From contig CAZHMM010000140.1 of the NCBI GenBank assembly GCA_964533585.1, positions 1 through 10,248 on the forward strand: DNA of 10,248 nucleotides, read 5' to 3'. A program made the position numbers and the translations under genes. Positions 1 to 6,892 of this stretch are shown here, one piece after another. The notes under the pieces are model-generated. The model was not told the origin of the DNA and made no database searches. It worked only from the letters and a program-made list of their open reading frames with translations. Source of the stretch: Elioraea sp964533585 (GTDB lineage: Bacteria > Pseudomonadota > Alphaproteobacteria > Acetobacterales > Acetobacteraceae). How positions within the stretch are numbered: position 1 is the first letter of the stretch; every line of letters starts with the position of its first letter.

Positions 1-227
1 AGGCCGTGCACCTCGCGCTCAGCGAGATCGGCGATGGCGCCTCTTATGTCTGGCACCAGCGCAATGGCCGGCTCTCCGGCATCATCAGCCCGACCTCCTC
101 CTTCAAGGACCCCGACGGTCGCGTGTGTCGCCATATCATCATGTCGCTCACGGCCGGCAGGAACACAGCGCGCACTGAGGGCATTGCCTGCCGCATGGCC
201 GACCGCTCCTGGCGCCTCGAGGGCTAG
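1..227 (+). CDS. Surface antigen (17 kDa-antigen / RT0821-like) C-terminal part, 5' truncated
   Basis: The reading frame is open from the window edge (first full codon at base 3) to a TAG at 225-227, leaving about 74 C-terminal residues. The visible part has a pattern I associate with the C-terminal domain of rickettsial 17 kDa-type surface antigens and RT0821/Lpp0805-like proteins: an opening A-L-S/D stretch, an aromatic W-H/W-R segment followed by N-G and a small-residue G, a 'GRVCR' cysteine-arginine motif, and an ending of the form 'G-I-A-C-R...D-x-S-W' with two conserved cysteines. Such proteins are usually exported envelope proteins or lipoproteins of unknown detailed role. The signal peptide would lie outside the window. 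The gene ends 16 bases from the convergent TolA-like gene, with no obvious terminator hairpin between them. Family assignment rests on pattern recall and is moderate. Confidence 0.6.
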   Translation, partial: AVHLALSEIGDGASYVWHQRNGRLSGIISPTSSFKDPDGRVCRHIIMSLTAGRNTARTEGIACRMADRSWRLEG

Positions 228-243
228 CTGTTCTCTTTGGCGG

Positions 244-594
244 CTACGGCTGCTGCGTCTCGATCCCCATCGCGCGGCGATAAACCGTCTGGTTCACGCT
301 GAAACCGAGGCGTGACTGCAGTGCGCTGACGTAGGCACTGATCGCGTCTCCCTGAAGCTGGCGCGAAAGCTCCTGGCGCAGCTTCGTCATCTGCTCGGGC
401 GTCGGCTGCGGCGCCGGCTCGCTCGGCGCGGTCGGGGTGGCGGCCGGCGCGGTCGGGCCCATCGCGATCATCAGCTCGACCGGAATGCCCTGCTCGACCG
501 GCTCCGCAAATCGTTTTTTTGGCGCAACGCCGAGCAGCAGCGCCATCAGCACCAGCAGGTGCAGGCCGCCGGAGAGGACGAGCGAGCGCCGCAC
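244..594 (-). CDS. Short TolA-like membrane-anchored protein with PpiD-like tail
   Basis: A 116-residue protein with a GTG start at 594, 13 bases after tolR, and a TAG stop. Residues 1-23 are a basic start plus one membrane helix containing S8-x3-H12. This is the Ser/His spacing of the TonB and TolA anchors, through which they contact ExbBD or TolQR. Residues about 46-66 are rich in Pro, Ala and Thr and would span the periplasm. Position directly after tolQ-tolR supports a TolA role. It is far shorter than typical TolA (roughly 300-400 residues) and lacks the long helical domain II and the C-terminal domain III. Instead residues about 67-110 ('PEQMTKLRQELSRQL' through 'VNQTVYRRAMG') resemble the last helix and tail of alphaproteobacterial PpiD/SurA-type periplasmic isomerases. 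That resemblance is from memory and unconfirmed. The frame is open upstream into tolR, so a slightly longer product from another start is possible. It could be a real divergent TolA or a remnant. Confidence 0.65.
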   Translation of the reverse strand: MRRSLVLSGGLHLLVLMALLLGVAPKKRFAEPVEQGIPVELMIAMGPTAPAATPTAPSEPAPQPTPEQMTKLRQELSRQLQGDAISAYVSALQSRLGFSVNQTVYRRAMGIETQQP

Positions 595-607
595 GGGCCC
601 TGCGCGG

Positions 608-1075
608 TCAGCGCGCTCCCGGGCGCGCGGCGGGCTGGCCGGTCGGCTGCTCGGCCAGCAGGGCGACGCGGGTGAAGCCGGAGGCGGCGATGCTGCCCAT
701 CACCTCCATCACCCGGCCGTAGCTGATCGCGCGGTCGCCGCGCACGAAGATGCGCGTCTCGCGGCCCTGGCGTGCCTCGGCGATCGCGGCGAGCCGCGGC
801 ACCAGCTCCTCCAGCGTCACCGCCGTCTCCTGGATATAGACCTGCCCCTCGGCATTGATCGTCACCGACAGCGGCTCATCGGGGTTGGAGACCGGATCGG
901 CCGAGGTGCGCGGCAGATCGACATTCACGCCGACCGTCAGCAGCGGCGCGGCGATCATGAAGATGATCAGCAGCACCAGCATCACGTCGATCAGCGGGAT
1001 CATGTTGATCTCGGCCATCGGCCGGTAGCGGCTCCTGCTGCCGCCCCGCTGCGGTGCCATCAGCCCGCCCGCCAT
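608..1075 (-). CDS. tolR: Tol-Pal system protein TolR
   Basis: A 155-residue ExbD/TolR family protein. With TolQ it forms the proton-driven motor in the inner membrane that energises TolA and outer-membrane constriction during division. A basic N-terminus (residues 10-18) is followed by one membrane helix at about 26-46. D30 in 'PLIDVMLVLL' matches the intramembrane aspartate thought to carry protons. The periplasmic domain (about 47-140) includes the conserved 'VNVDLP' and 'IFVRGDRAISYG' stretches. I chose ATG 1075 because AGGAG lies 8 bases upstream (1084-1088) and tolQ stops 4 bases before it. The open frame continues further upstream inside tolQ but is low-complexity there. The tail 'GQPAARPGAR' is poorly conserved. 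Co-transcribed with tolQ upstream and the TolA-like gene downstream. Confidence 0.93.
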   Translation of the reverse strand: MAGGLMAPQRGGSRSRYRPMAEINMIPLIDVMLVLLIIFMIAAPLLTVGVNVDLPRTSADPVSNPDEPLSVTINAEGQVYIQETAVTLEELVPRLAAIAEARQGRETRIFVRGDRAISYGRVMEVMGSIAASGFTRVALLAEQPTGQPAARPGAR

Positions 1076-1079
1076 CCGC

Positions 1080-1808
<729 letters not shown>

Positions 1809-1832
1809 TCGCCAGAATCCTCGGTCAAGCCC

Positions 1833-2246
1833 TCACGACACCGGATGGATCAACGCGCGAAGTGTGGCCGGAATGCGCTCAGGCCGGCCCGTTGCGAGCC
1901 TGACGCACGCCAGCGCCACATCGAGCGTCGCGATCCCCTCCCCGCCCCGGCCGATCTGCTGCCGGAGGTCCACGGACGCGCCGCCGATCCCCGCCACCCG
2001 GGTCTCGACAACCAGCGACTCGTCCAATCGCGCGGGGCGGTGATACTCGATCGCCAGCCGCTTGACGACGAAGATCAGCCCCGACTCGTCGATCAACTGC
2101 CGGTGCGCCAGGCCGAGGTCCCGCAGCCATTCGGTGCGCGCGCGCTCGGCGAAGCGCAGGTATGACGCGTGGTAGACCACGCCGCCCGCGTCCGTGTCCT
2201 CGAAATACACGCGAAGCGCGAACTGGTGGGGCGGGTGTTCACGCAT
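1833..2246 (-). CDS. ybgC: YbgC-type acyl-CoA thioesterase of the Tol cluster
   Basis: A 137-residue single-domain hotdog thioesterase. The family hydrolyses short acyl-CoA or acyl-ACP thioesters in the cytoplasm. It is regularly the first gene of tol-pal operons, although its link to Tol function is unclear. The active-site loop 'YFEDTDAGGVVYH' occupies residues 14-26. D19 aligns with the catalytic Asp of 4-hydroxybenzoyl-CoA thioesterases, and the following 'SYLRFAERARTEWL' helix is typical of YbgC. The ATG at 2246 lies inside the end of ruvB (8-base overlap), implying translational coupling. Length is normal for the family. Natural substrate cannot be told from sequence. Confidence 0.93.
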   Translation of the reverse strand: MREHPPHQFALRVYFEDTDAGGVVYHASYLRFAERARTEWLRDLGLAHRQLIDESGLIFVVKRLAIEYHRPARLDESLVVETRVAGIGGASVDLRQQIGRGGEGIATLDVALACVRLATGRPERIPATLRALIHPVS

Positions 2247-3279
2247 CCGGGTCGTCCGCGGCCGACAGCAGATCGGCCTGGAACCCCTTCGGCGGCATCA
2301 GGCCGAGATGGCGCCAGCCCGCCTCGCCCAGCACGCGGCCGCGCGGGGTGCGCAGCACGAACCCCTCCTGGATCAGATAGGGCTCGATCACGTCCTCGAT
2401 CGCGTCGCGCGCCTCGGCGAGCGCGGCCGCGAGCGTCTCGACGCCGACCGGCCCGCCGCCGTGCCGCTCGGCGATCAGGCGCAGGTAGCGCCGGTCCATC
2501 GCATCGAGCCCGCGCGCGTCCACCTCCAGCCGGGTGAGCGAGGCATCGGCGGCGCGGGCATCGACCGTCGCGGTGCCGTCCACCGCGGCGAAGTCGCGCA
2601 CCCGGCGCAAGAGCCGCCCGGCGATGCGCGGGGTGCCGCGCGAGCGGCGCGCGATCTCGGCCGCGCCATCCTCGGTCAGGTCGAGATCGAGCAGCGCCGC
2701 ACCGCGCCGGACGATGCCGAGCAACTCCTCCGGCGTGTAGAAGGTGAGGCGCAGCGGGATGCCGAAGCGGTCGCGGAGCGGCGTGGCGACCAGGCCCGAG
2801 CGCGTGGTCGCGCCGATCAGCGTGAAGGGCTGGAGGTCGATCCGCACCGTGCGCGCCGCCGGCCCCTCGCCGATGATCAGGTCGAGCCGGAAATCCTCCA
2901 TCGCCGGATAGAGCACCTCCTCGATCGCCGGCTGGAGGCGGTGGATCTCGTCGATGAACAGCACGTCGCGCGGGTTCAGGTTGGTCAGGATCGCGGCGAG
3001 GTCGCCCGAGCGCTGGATCACCGGGCCGGAGGTGGCGCGGAAGCCCACACCGAGTTCGCGCGCGACGATCTGGGCGAGCGTGGTCTTGCCGAGGCCCGGC
3101 GGCCCGTGCAGCAGCACGTGATCGAGCGCCTCGCCGCGCGCGCGGGCCGCCTGCACGAACACCGCCAGGTTCGCCTTAGCCTGGGCCTGGCCGATGAAGT
3201 CGGCGAGCCGGGTCGGACGGAGCGAGGCCTCGCCGAGATCGTCGCCGCGCGCTTCCGGGTCGGTCAGCCGGTCGGTCAT
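2239..3279 (-). CDS. ruvB: Holliday junction branch migration helicase RuvB
   Basis: A 346-residue AAA+ ATPase. Its hexamers, with RuvA, pump DNA through Holliday junctions during recombinational repair. Walker A 'GPPGLGKT' is at 59-66, Walker B 'LFIDEIH' with D110/E111, sensor 1 'GATTR' at 156-160, and the 'PLRDRFG' segment supplying the arginine finger at about 167-173. The C-terminal winged-helix domain contains 'GGGPVGVETLAAAL' and 'EPYLIQEGFVLRTPRGR', both highly conserved, and the protein ends normally. The start ATG overlaps the ruvA stop by 4 bases (ATGA), and the end overlaps ybgC by 8 bases. Nothing looks damaged. Confidence 0.97.
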   Translation of the reverse strand: MTDRLTDPEARGDDLGEASLRPTRLADFIGQAQAKANLAVFVQAARARGEALDHVLLHGPPGLGKTTLAQIVARELGVGFRATSGPVIQRSGDLAAILTNLNPRDVLFIDEIHRLQPAIEEVLYPAMEDFRLDLIIGEGPAARTVRIDLQPFTLIGATTRSGLVATPLRDRFGIPLRLTFYTPEELLGIVRRGAALLDLDLTEDGAAEIARRSRGTPRIAGRLLRRVRDFAAVDGTATVDARAADASLTRLEVDARGLDAMDRRYLRLIAERHGGGPVGVETLAAALAEARDAIEDVIEPYLIQEGFVLRTPRGRVLGEAGWRHLGLMPPKGFQADLLSAADDPDA

Positions 3280-3884
3280 CGCGCGAGCGCCTTCAGGCCT
3301 TCGCGGATCAGCGCCTCGACGGTCGAGGCATCACCCAGGCGCTTGCGGGCGGCGGCGAGCGCGGGCTCGGCCTCGGCGCGGCGGTAGCCGAGATTGGCCA
3401 GCGCCGAGACCGCATCCGCGAGCAGCGGATCGGCGGGCGGGGACGGCACGCTGGCCGCGACCGGGATCGCCTCGGCGCCGGTGAAGCCGGGCTTGCCCTT
3501 CAGTTCCGTCACCAGCCGGGCAGCGAGCCTGGCGCCGACGCCGGCTGCGCGGGTCAGTGTCTTGGCGTCACCCGTGGCGATCGCGGCGGCGATCTGGCCG
3601 GGCGAGAAGGCGCCGAGCAGCGCGAGCGCCACCTTCGCCCCCACCCCTTGCACGGTCAGCAGGGTGCGGAAGGCGGCGCGCTCGGTCGCATCGAGGAAGC
3701 CGTAGAGGGTGATCGCGTCCTCGCGGACCATGGTCTCGACCGCCAGCGTGGCGGCCGCGCCGGGCGGCGGCAGGCCAGCGAGCGTGCGCGTCGAGACGCC
3801 GACCACATAGCCCACGCCGTTCACGTCGATCACCACGCCCTCGGCATCGGCCGAGACGATCGTTCCGGAGAGGCGGCCGATCAT
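3276..3884 (-). CDS. ruvA: Holliday junction DNA-binding protein RuvA
   Basis: A 202-residue protein that binds four-way junctions as a tetramer and loads RuvB. The start is placed at ATG 3884 because the product then begins 'MIGRLSG', the conserved RuvA N-terminus; a GTG at 3944 would add 20 unconserved residues. An OB-fold covers about 1-62. The two helix-hairpin-helix motifs are at about 78-90 ('VQGVGAKVALALL') and 113-131 ('AAGVGARLAARLVTELKGK'). A Pro/Ala linker at about 140-152 leads to the RuvB-contacting domain III at about 155-202. Overlaps ruvB by 4 bases. Upstream is the end of a TRAP transporter gene, 109 bases away, rather than ruvC. The ribosome site is weak. Confidence 0.95.
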   Translation of the reverse strand: MIGRLSGTIVSADAEGVVIDVNGVGYVVGVSTRTLAGLPPPGAAATLAVETMVREDAITLYGFLDATERAAFRTLLTVQGVGAKVALALLGAFSPGQIAAAIATGDAKTLTRAAGVGARLAARLVTELKGKPGFTGAEAIPVAASVPSPPADPLLADAVSALANLGYRRAEAEPALAAARKRLGDASTVEALIREGLKALAR

Positions 3885-3953
3885 CGGTGCCCGGTCCGGC
3901 GATCCGGGCCGCCGGCGGCGAGGCGACTCGGGAGGCTCTGGCACATGGCCGGG

Positions 3954-3982
3954 GTTGTAGGGAAATCCCGCCCGCTGTCCAA
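3954..3982 (-). promoter_or_regulatory. Candidate sigma-70-type promoter for ruvAB-ybgC-tol
   Basis: On the minus strand TTGGAC (3977-3982) and TACAAC (3954-3959) are separated by exactly 17 bases, in the 109-base gap between dctM and ruvA. Matches to consensus are 3/6 and 4/6. Initiation would fall near 3947, about 60 bases before the ruvA ATG. It would let ruvA and the genes behind it be expressed apart from the transporter operon. Prediction by eye only; read-through from dctM is equally possible. Confidence 0.35.
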
Positions 3983-3993
3983 GCGAGCCGGGG

Positions 3994-5280
3994 TCAGAAC
4001 CGCCCGAAGATCAGGTCCGGCACGAATGTCACGACGCCGGGCAGCAGGATCAGCAGCAGCGTCGCGACCGACACCGCCGCCAGCAGCGGCAGCGACTCAA
4101 GCGTGTACTCGCCGACCGGCACGCGCAGGATCGCGCAGACCGCGTACATCGCCGCCCCCACCGGCGGGGTGAAGTTGCCGATCGTCGCGGCGATGATGAA
4201 GACGATCCCGAAATGCACCGGATCGCCGCCGAGGCCGCGCACCAGCGGCAGGAACACCGGGGTCAGCATGATGATCAGCACGGTGGCATCGACGAAGAAG
4301 CCGATCGCCAGCACGAACAGCACGATCAGCGCCATCACCAGCTTCAGATCGTCCGACACCGACAGCAGCGCGCCGGACACCACATCGGGGATCTGCTCCA
4401 GCACGATGCCGTAGGTGAAGATCGCCGAGAGCGCGATCAGGAACATCACCGCGCCGATGTCGGTCAGGCTCTGCTCGAGCGCCTCGACGAACGACCGGCC
4501 GCGCATCTCGCGATGGATCACGACCCCGACGACCAGCGCGTAGACCACCGCGAAGGCGCCGATCTCGGACGGCGTGAACACGCCCATGCGCAGGCCGAAC
4601 AGCAGGAACACCGGAAACAGCAGCGCCCAGATGCCGCCGCGGAAGGCGCGGAAGACCTCGCCGGCGCTCGGCGCGGTGTCGCGCTCGGGCGGATAGCCGC
4701 GCCGGCGCGCGGTCAGCGCGATCGAGGTCGCGAGTGCGACCCAGAGCAGGGCGGCGGGGACGAAGCCGGCCGCGAACAGCCGGGCGATCGAGACCTGGCC
4801 GATCGAGCCGTACAGGATCATGCCGATCCCGGGCGGGATCACCGGGGTCAGCAGCGCGCCGAACGACAGCACCCCGGCGGCAAAGCCGCGGCGCATGCCG
4901 CGGCGGACCATCTCATGGCCGAGCATCCGCGACTGCATCGAGGCATCCGCGATCGCCGAGCCCGACACACCCCCCATCAGCGCCGACAGCACCACCGAGA
5001 CCTGCGCCAGCCCGCCGCGCATCCGCCCCGCGATCACGGTCGCGAGCGTCAGCAGCCGCGCCGTGATGCCGGCCTTGTTGAGGAAATTGCCGGCGAGGAT
5101 GAACAGCGGGATCGCCAGCAGCGCGAAGTTCTGCGTCTGCGAGACCGTCACCTGCACCGGGATGAACACCGGCAGGTCCAGGTTCTGAAGGAAGAACAGC
5201 GTACCCGAGATCGCGATCGCGAAGGCGACCGGCATGCCCATCAGCATCAGCACCACGAAGGCGATCACGACGATCAGCAT
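3994..5280 (-). CDS. dctM: TRAP transporter large permease subunit (DctM family)
   Basis: A 428-residue polytopic inner-membrane protein, the ion-coupled transport subunit of a tripartite ATP-independent periplasmic (TRAP) transporter. It moves solute delivered by the binding protein into the cytoplasm, usually with sodium symport. Hydrophobic helices run through the whole chain. Family stretches visible are 'GMPVAFAIAISG' (15-26), 'LLAIPLFILAGN' (54-65), 'GGVSGSAIADA' (103-113), 'PPGIGMILYG' (149-158) and 'NFTPPVGAAMY' (369-379). Length is typical for the family. The ATG at 5280 follows the dctQ stop by 4 bases, so the two permease subunits are translated in tandem. Substrate is not deducible from this subunit. 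Confidence 0.93.
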   Translation of the reverse strand: MLIVVIAFVVLMLMGMPVAFAIAISGTLFFLQNLDLPVFIPVQVTVSQTQNFALLAIPLFILAGNFLNKAGITARLLTLATVIAGRMRGGLAQVSVVLSALMGGVSGSAIADASMQSRMLGHEMVRRGMRRGFAAGVLSFGALLTPVIPPGIGMILYGSIGQVSIARLFAAGFVPAALLWVALATSIALTARRRGYPPERDTAPSAGEVFRAFRGGIWALLFPVFLLFGLRMGVFTPSEIGAFAVVYALVVGVVIHREMRGRSFVEALEQSLTDIGAVMFLIALSAIFTYGIVLEQIPDVVSGALLSVSDDLKLVMALIVLFVLAIGFFVDATVLIIMLTPVFLPLVRGLGGDPVHFGIVFIIAATIGNFTPPVGAAMYAVCAILRVPVGEYTLESLPLLAAVSVATLLLILLPGVVTFVPDLIFGRF

Positions 5281-5284
5281 CGTC

Positions 5285-5758
5285 TCAGGCGCGCGCCGGC
5301 TCGCGGCCGAGCGCGCGGTACTTCAGCAGCGTGGTGATCAGCAGCAGCACCGCGCCCACCGGCAGGCTCGCGGTCACCCAGGAGTAGCTGACACCCGGAA
5401 TGCCCTGGAACGCACGCGCGCGGCTGACCCAGGCGAGATGCGAGCCCACGATCGCGATGTAGACGAGGAAGGCCGCGATCAGCAGATAGTTCAGCCGCAT
5501 CACCGCGATGCGCCAGCGCGGCGCGAGCCGCCCGGTCACCAGTTCGATCGAGATCAGCGCGTTGTTGCGCCAGGCGATGTCGGCGCAGAGGAAGCAGGCC
5601 CAGGCGAACAGGCAGGTGGCGAGGTCGATGGTCCAGTTCAGCGGGTGGTGCAGCATGCGCGCCACACCACCCGTGAACACCAACACTACCATCAGCACCA
5701 GGAACGTTCCGGCGACGACCGCCTCCGCCCGGCAGAGCCGCCGGTAGAACTCAGCCAT
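5285..5758 (-). CDS. dctQ: TRAP transporter small permease subunit (DctQ family)
   Basis: A 157-residue protein with four predicted membrane helices (about 14-33, 43-62, 88-107 and 126-146), the usual DctQ topology. 'CADIAWRNNALISIELV' near residues 58-74 fits the conserved amphipathic region after helix 2, where DctQ proteins often read R-x-N/G-x-H-I. Here the histidine position is Leu. DctQ is the scaffold partner of DctM. The gene lies 29 bases after dctP and 4 bases before dctM, so it is part of one operon. A short GCCG-loop-CGGC stem (5770-5781) sits in the dctP-dctQ gap and could slightly reduce permease expression, but it is too weak to call. Confidence 0.9.
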   Translation of the reverse strand: MAEFYRRLCRAEAVVAGTFLVLMVVLVFTGGVARMLHHPLNWTIDLATCLFAWACFLCADIAWRNNALISIELVTGRLAPRWRIAVMRLNYLLIAAFLVYIAIVGSHLAWVSRARAFQGIPGVSYSWVTASLPVGAVLLLITTLLKYRALGREPARA

Positions 5759-5787
5759 GCGGCCGTCCCGCCGTTACCGGCAGCGCG

Positions 5788-6774
5788 TCAGCGGCGCATC
5801 TCGCGCTGCACGGCCTGGAAGGCGTCGGTGATGCCGAGCACCTGGTAGGCGCGCGCGCCGGCGCGCTTGAACGCCTCGATGTCGATGTCGCTCACCACCG
5901 TCATGCCGCGGCTCTGCAACTGAGCGCGCACCTGGCCCTCGAGCTCGACGATGCGCCGCGAGGTCTCCTGCCCGGCCTTGCGGCACTCCTCGACCAGCGC
6001 GGTCTGGTATTCGCCCGGCAGGCGCTGGAACCAGCGCGAGCTCACCACCTGGAAGTTGATCAGCAGGATGTGACGGGTCTCGTTGGCGTAGCGCAGCACC
6101 TCGTTGAAGCGGCCGGCGGGGATGTTGTTCCAGACCAGCTCCACGCCGTCGATCGCGCGCTGCTGGAGGCCGGGGTACATCTCGCCGAAGGCCATCGCCA
6201 CCGGCGCGGCGCCAAGTGCCCGGACGGATTCCTGCCAGATCGGCGCGGGCGGGGTGCGGATGCGCAGCCCCGCCAGATCCTCCGGCCTGCGGATCGGCTT
6301 GTTGGTGAAGAAGTGCCGCTGGCCCTGCACCCAGTCGAAGCACACCACCTGCAGCCCGTGCTGGCTGGCGAGCTCCGCGACCCAGCCCTTCACCGTCGGC
6401 GAGTCGGCGACCTTCGCCACCTCCTCGATGGTCTCGGCGAAGTAGGGGCCGTTCATCACGGCGATGCCCTTCACGTAGTTGCCGAGGCGTGCCGAATCCG
6501 TGTTCTGGCCGATATTCGCGCCCTGGCGGATCTGCTCGATGATGTCCTCCTCCACGCCGAGCTGGGCGGAGTGGAACACCTGCATGGTCAGCCCGCCATT
6601 GGTGCGCTCGCGCACGCGCTGCGCCCAGGTCTGGAAGCCCTGGTGATAGGGCTCGCTGGGGCCGAGCACGTGGTTGAAGCGGAGCGTGAAGCGCTCCTGC
6701 GCCGCCGCCCCCGGCGCCGTCGCCGCCACCAACGCCGCGACCGCGGCCGCCATTCCCAGTCTGGACGTCCTCAT
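5788..6774 (-). CDS. dctP: TRAP transporter substrate-binding protein (DctP family)
   Basis: A 328-residue periplasmic solute receptor. ATG 6774 is chosen because a strong AGGAGG lies 4 bases upstream and a clean signal peptide follows: basic 'MRTSRLG', hydrophobic Ala-rich core, probable cleavage after A25 in 'GAAAQE'. The mature protein has the DctP pattern: 'RFNHVLGPSEPYHQG' near 32-46, 'VFHSAQLG' (66-73), 'GLRIRTPPAPIW' with R173 at the position of the conserved arginine that grips the substrate carboxylate, and 'MAFGEMYPGLQQRAIDGVE'. The usual 'DGxEN' ends as 'DGVELVWNN'. The ligand is probably a carboxylate but is not identifiable. First gene of dctPQM, divergent from a GntR-type regulator. 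Confidence 0.93.
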   Translation of the reverse strand: MRTSRLGMAAAVAALVAATAPGAAAQERFTLRFNHVLGPSEPYHQGFQTWAQRVRERTNGGLTMQVFHSAQLGVEEDIIEQIRQGANIGQNTDSARLGNYVKGIAVMNGPYFAETIEEVAKVADSPTVKGWVAELASQHGLQVVCFDWVQGQRHFFTNKPIRRPEDLAGLRIRTPPAPIWQESVRALGAAPVAMAFGEMYPGLQQRAIDGVELVWNNIPAGRFNEVLRYANETRHILLINFQVVSSRWFQRLPGEYQTALVEECRKAGQETSRRIVELEGQVRAQLQSRGMTVVSDIDIEAFKRAGARAYQVLGITDAFQAVQREMRR

Positions 6775-6778
6775 CTTC

Positions 6779-6784
6779 CCTCCT
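6779..6784 (-). promoter_or_regulatory. Strong ribosome binding site of dctP
   Basis: AGGAGG on the minus strand, 4 bases before ATG 6774. It decides this start over the open frame that extends further upstream, and suggests high translation of the binding protein relative to the permeases. Confidence 0.8.
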
Positions 6785-6849
6785 GACGCCGGTGGTCCGG
6801 CTGGTTCCCGTGCCCGCGCCCGCGGGTGCACCATGGGCTGCACGAATTG

Positions 6850-6873
6850 TGTCTTGTGTGTACACTAGCCACA
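6850..6873. promoter_or_regulatory. Candidate operator dyad between dctP and the GntR regulator
   Basis: A perfect 8-base palindrome GTGTACAC (6858-6865) is flanked at equal distance by TGT (6850-6852) and ACA (6871-6873), giving a 24-base imperfect dyad. FCD-type GntR regulators commonly bind short dyads built on GT/AC half-sites, and the dyad lies between the divergent dctP and regulator starts. It overlaps candidate -10 boxes for both genes, so binding would probably repress transport and the regulator itself. Binding is inferred, not shown. Confidence 0.4.
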
Positions 6874-6890
6874 GAGGGATCGAGCGGCAA
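6862..6890 (-). promoter_or_regulatory. Candidate promoter of the dctPQM operon
   Basis: On the minus strand TTGCCG (6885-6890) and TAGTGT (6862-6867) are 17 bases apart. The -35 matches consensus at 4/6 and the -10 at 3/6. Initiation near 6855 would give a leader of about 80 bases. The -10 lies inside the dyad centred between 6861 and 6862. On the plus strand TACACT (6861-6866) could be the -10 of the divergent regulator, but no good -35 is visible for it. Confidence 0.3.
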
Positions 6891-6892
6891 GC

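Noticed and set aside
228..243. Bidirectional terminator between the convergent surface-antigen and TolA-like genes
   Set aside because: Only 16 bases separate the stops, and no stem or T run is visible.
2194..3387. Long plus-strand open frame opposite ruvB, and similar ones at 437-1315 and 4213-5337
   Set aside because: They are antisense to clear ruvB, tolR/tolQ and dctM genes, are rich in Arg, His, Gln and Ala without domains, and arise because GC-rich codons rarely give stops on the opposite strand.
5770..5781. Small stem GCCG-TTAC-CGGC between dctP and dctQ as an attenuator
   Set aside because: Four base pairs in GC-rich DNA is within chance; no T run follows.
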